From a virus, in the IMG/VR virus record IMGVR_UViG_3300008448_000282, positions 1-36,693 of that record: a stretch of 36,693 nt of DNA. One strand, 5' to 3'. Shown one piece after another: positions 36,297-36,693 of this stretch. Position 1 is the first letter of the stretch. Each line of letters begins with the position of its first letter. Position numbers and translations under genes: made by a program. Under the pieces are notes generated by a model, which saw only the letters and a list, made by a program, of their open reading frames with translations, did no database searches and was not told where the DNA came from.

Positions 36297-36354
36297 CAGA
36301 GATGCGAGGATCGAACCCCATAGCGACTGAGAGACACCCCAATCCCCATCTCTG
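36297..36354 (-). ncRNA. tRNA-like fold (58 bases), not a canonical tRNA
   Basis: Minus strand: an 8-bp outer stem (CAGAGATG with CATCTCTG) closes the element. Inside are a hairpin (GATTGGGG with TCTCAGTC, loop TGTC, two or three G-U pairs) and a T-arm-like GGGGTTCGATCC with the TTCGA loop. At 58 bases it is about 15 short of a tRNA, has no separate D-arm and no encoded CCA, and the T-stem pairs poorly. It could be a decayed tRNA, a tRNA mimic that recruits processing enzymes, or a chance fold. It lies in the spacer after the capsid gene, just downstream of the strong hairpin. Confidence 0.35.
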
Positions 36355-36361
36355 TAGTTTT

Positions 36362-36405
36362 GAGAAGACTCCCCCACTTTTGATTAGTGGGGGGAGATTC
36401 TTCTC
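36362..36405 (-). promoter_or_regulatory. Strong hairpin downstream of the capsid gene
   Basis: GAGAAGA with TCTTCTC and CCCCCAC with GTGGGGG give 14 strong pairs, plus two more around small bulges, with the 9-base loop TAATCAAAA. It starts 57 bases after the capsid stop. No U-run follows in either direction, so it is more likely an RNA stabiliser or processing site, or a partial terminator, than a classical intrinsic terminator. Confidence 0.6.
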
Positions 36406-36461
36406 GGTAGGTTATAGCTTCCAGAGGAAGCAGAGTTATAATTCTGAGACTATAACGTAAA

Positions 36462-36693
36462 TTAGAATTGTGGGATTTCTTCAATCAACACTGTACGAGA
36501 CAGGTCTTCAATGAATACATCACAACGGTCTTTCATCCAGATTTCATAACCAGGGAATTTGTTAGCAGAGCTCATACCCTGAGACTTAGCAAAGCCTAAG
36601 TGGTGACGAGTTCCATCAATATATCCCCAAGTCATAGAAGGAGCACCCTTCATACGCACCTCACGGATGTTGTTAACCAAAGAACCATCGCTC
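36462..36693 (-). CDS. Major capsid protein, C-terminal 76 codons (partial)
   Basis: The frame enters from the right edge and stops with TAA at 36462. The visible part reads SDGSLVNNIREVRMKGAPSM, then WGYIDGTRHH, GYEIWMKDRCDVFIEDLSRT and ends IEEIPQF. The pattern WGY-x-[ED]-G followed by GY-x-[IV]-W-x-KD, then VFI-x-D-x-[ST]-RT fits the end of crAss-like HK97-fold major capsid proteins as I remember them. The position at the head of the virion module agrees. Most of the protein is outside the window, so the call rests on the tail and on context. Confidence 0.6.
   Translation of the reverse strand, partial: SDGSLVNNIREVRMKGAPSMTWGYIDGTRHHLGFAKSQGMSSANKFPGYEIWMKDRCDVFIEDLSRTVLIEEIPQF

Noticed and set aside
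36293-36484. Minus-strand frame of 63 residues in the spacer after the capsid gene
   Set aside because: It runs through the strong hairpin and the tRNA-like fold and overlaps the end of the capsid gene; the sequence looks like a translated RNA element.
1-36693. Stop-codon reassignment, known in some crAss-like phages
   Set aside because: All large genes are full length under the standard code; TAA, TGA and TAG each end a gene and none interrupts a conserved frame.

Overview
The window is the virion-structure end of a crAss-like phage genome (order Crassvirales), whose host is most likely a member of the Bacteroidota. Three things support this. The gene order matches the crAss-like late module: capsid protein, ring proteins, IHF-like protein, tail tube, muzzle, cargo proteins, giant RNA polymerase. 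The giant protein carries a DFDID active-site motif in a VGSDFDIDKL context. Start codons follow A-rich leaders instead of Shine-Dalgarno sequences, and one promoter fits the Bacteroidota TTTG-N19-TAnnTTTG form. The DNA is AT-rich, the standard code fits every gene, and all genes read leftward on the minus strand. Family names come from remembered sequence patterns, not from a search.

In transcription order (right to left), the window opens with the last 76 codons of the major capsid protein. A 196-base spacer follows, holding a strong hairpin and a short tRNA-like fold. Next come a capsid-associated protein (322 aa), a ring/collar candidate (243 aa), a Cys-rich structural protein with a Thr-rich tail (385 aa), a 187-aa structural protein behind a 5' hairpin, a 50-aa zinc-ribbon protein easily missed by gene callers, an 88-aa protein, a tail-collar-type fibre (361 aa) and a short fibre-base-like protein (127 aa). 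A textbook intrinsic terminator closes this block at about 30790.

The second block starts with a metallophosphoesterase (411 aa). It continues with a ring protein candidate (242 aa), an IHF/HU-like protein (170 aa), the tail tubular protein (321 aa), the 1690-aa muzzle/tail-stabilisation protein, a 288-aa protein of unknown role, and two large probable cargo proteins. The first cargo protein (769 aa) carries a tandem pair of ADP-ribosyltransferase-like modules. The second (about 1165 aa) has a glycine-zipper stretch.

The third block has its own promoter, overlapped by a perfect 9-bp inverted repeat. It encodes a 928-aa cargo-type protein and, coupled to it by TAATG, one uninterrupted frame of more than 4,200 codons that runs off the left edge. 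Its N-terminal part is rich in Gly/Ala segments and coiled coil. The middle has Ala-Pro linkers and a degenerate zincin-like HEVFE site. The C-terminal part is the virion RNA polymerase.

The likely logic is that capsid, ring, tube and muzzle build the particle, fibres bind the host, and the cargo proteins and polymerase are packaged and ejected. They would then open a route across the envelope and transcribe early genes. The points most worth a second look are the tandem ART-like modules, the tRNA-like fold beside the capsid gene, the promoter-operator of the polymerase operon, and the shared Thr-repeat DNA in three virion genes.
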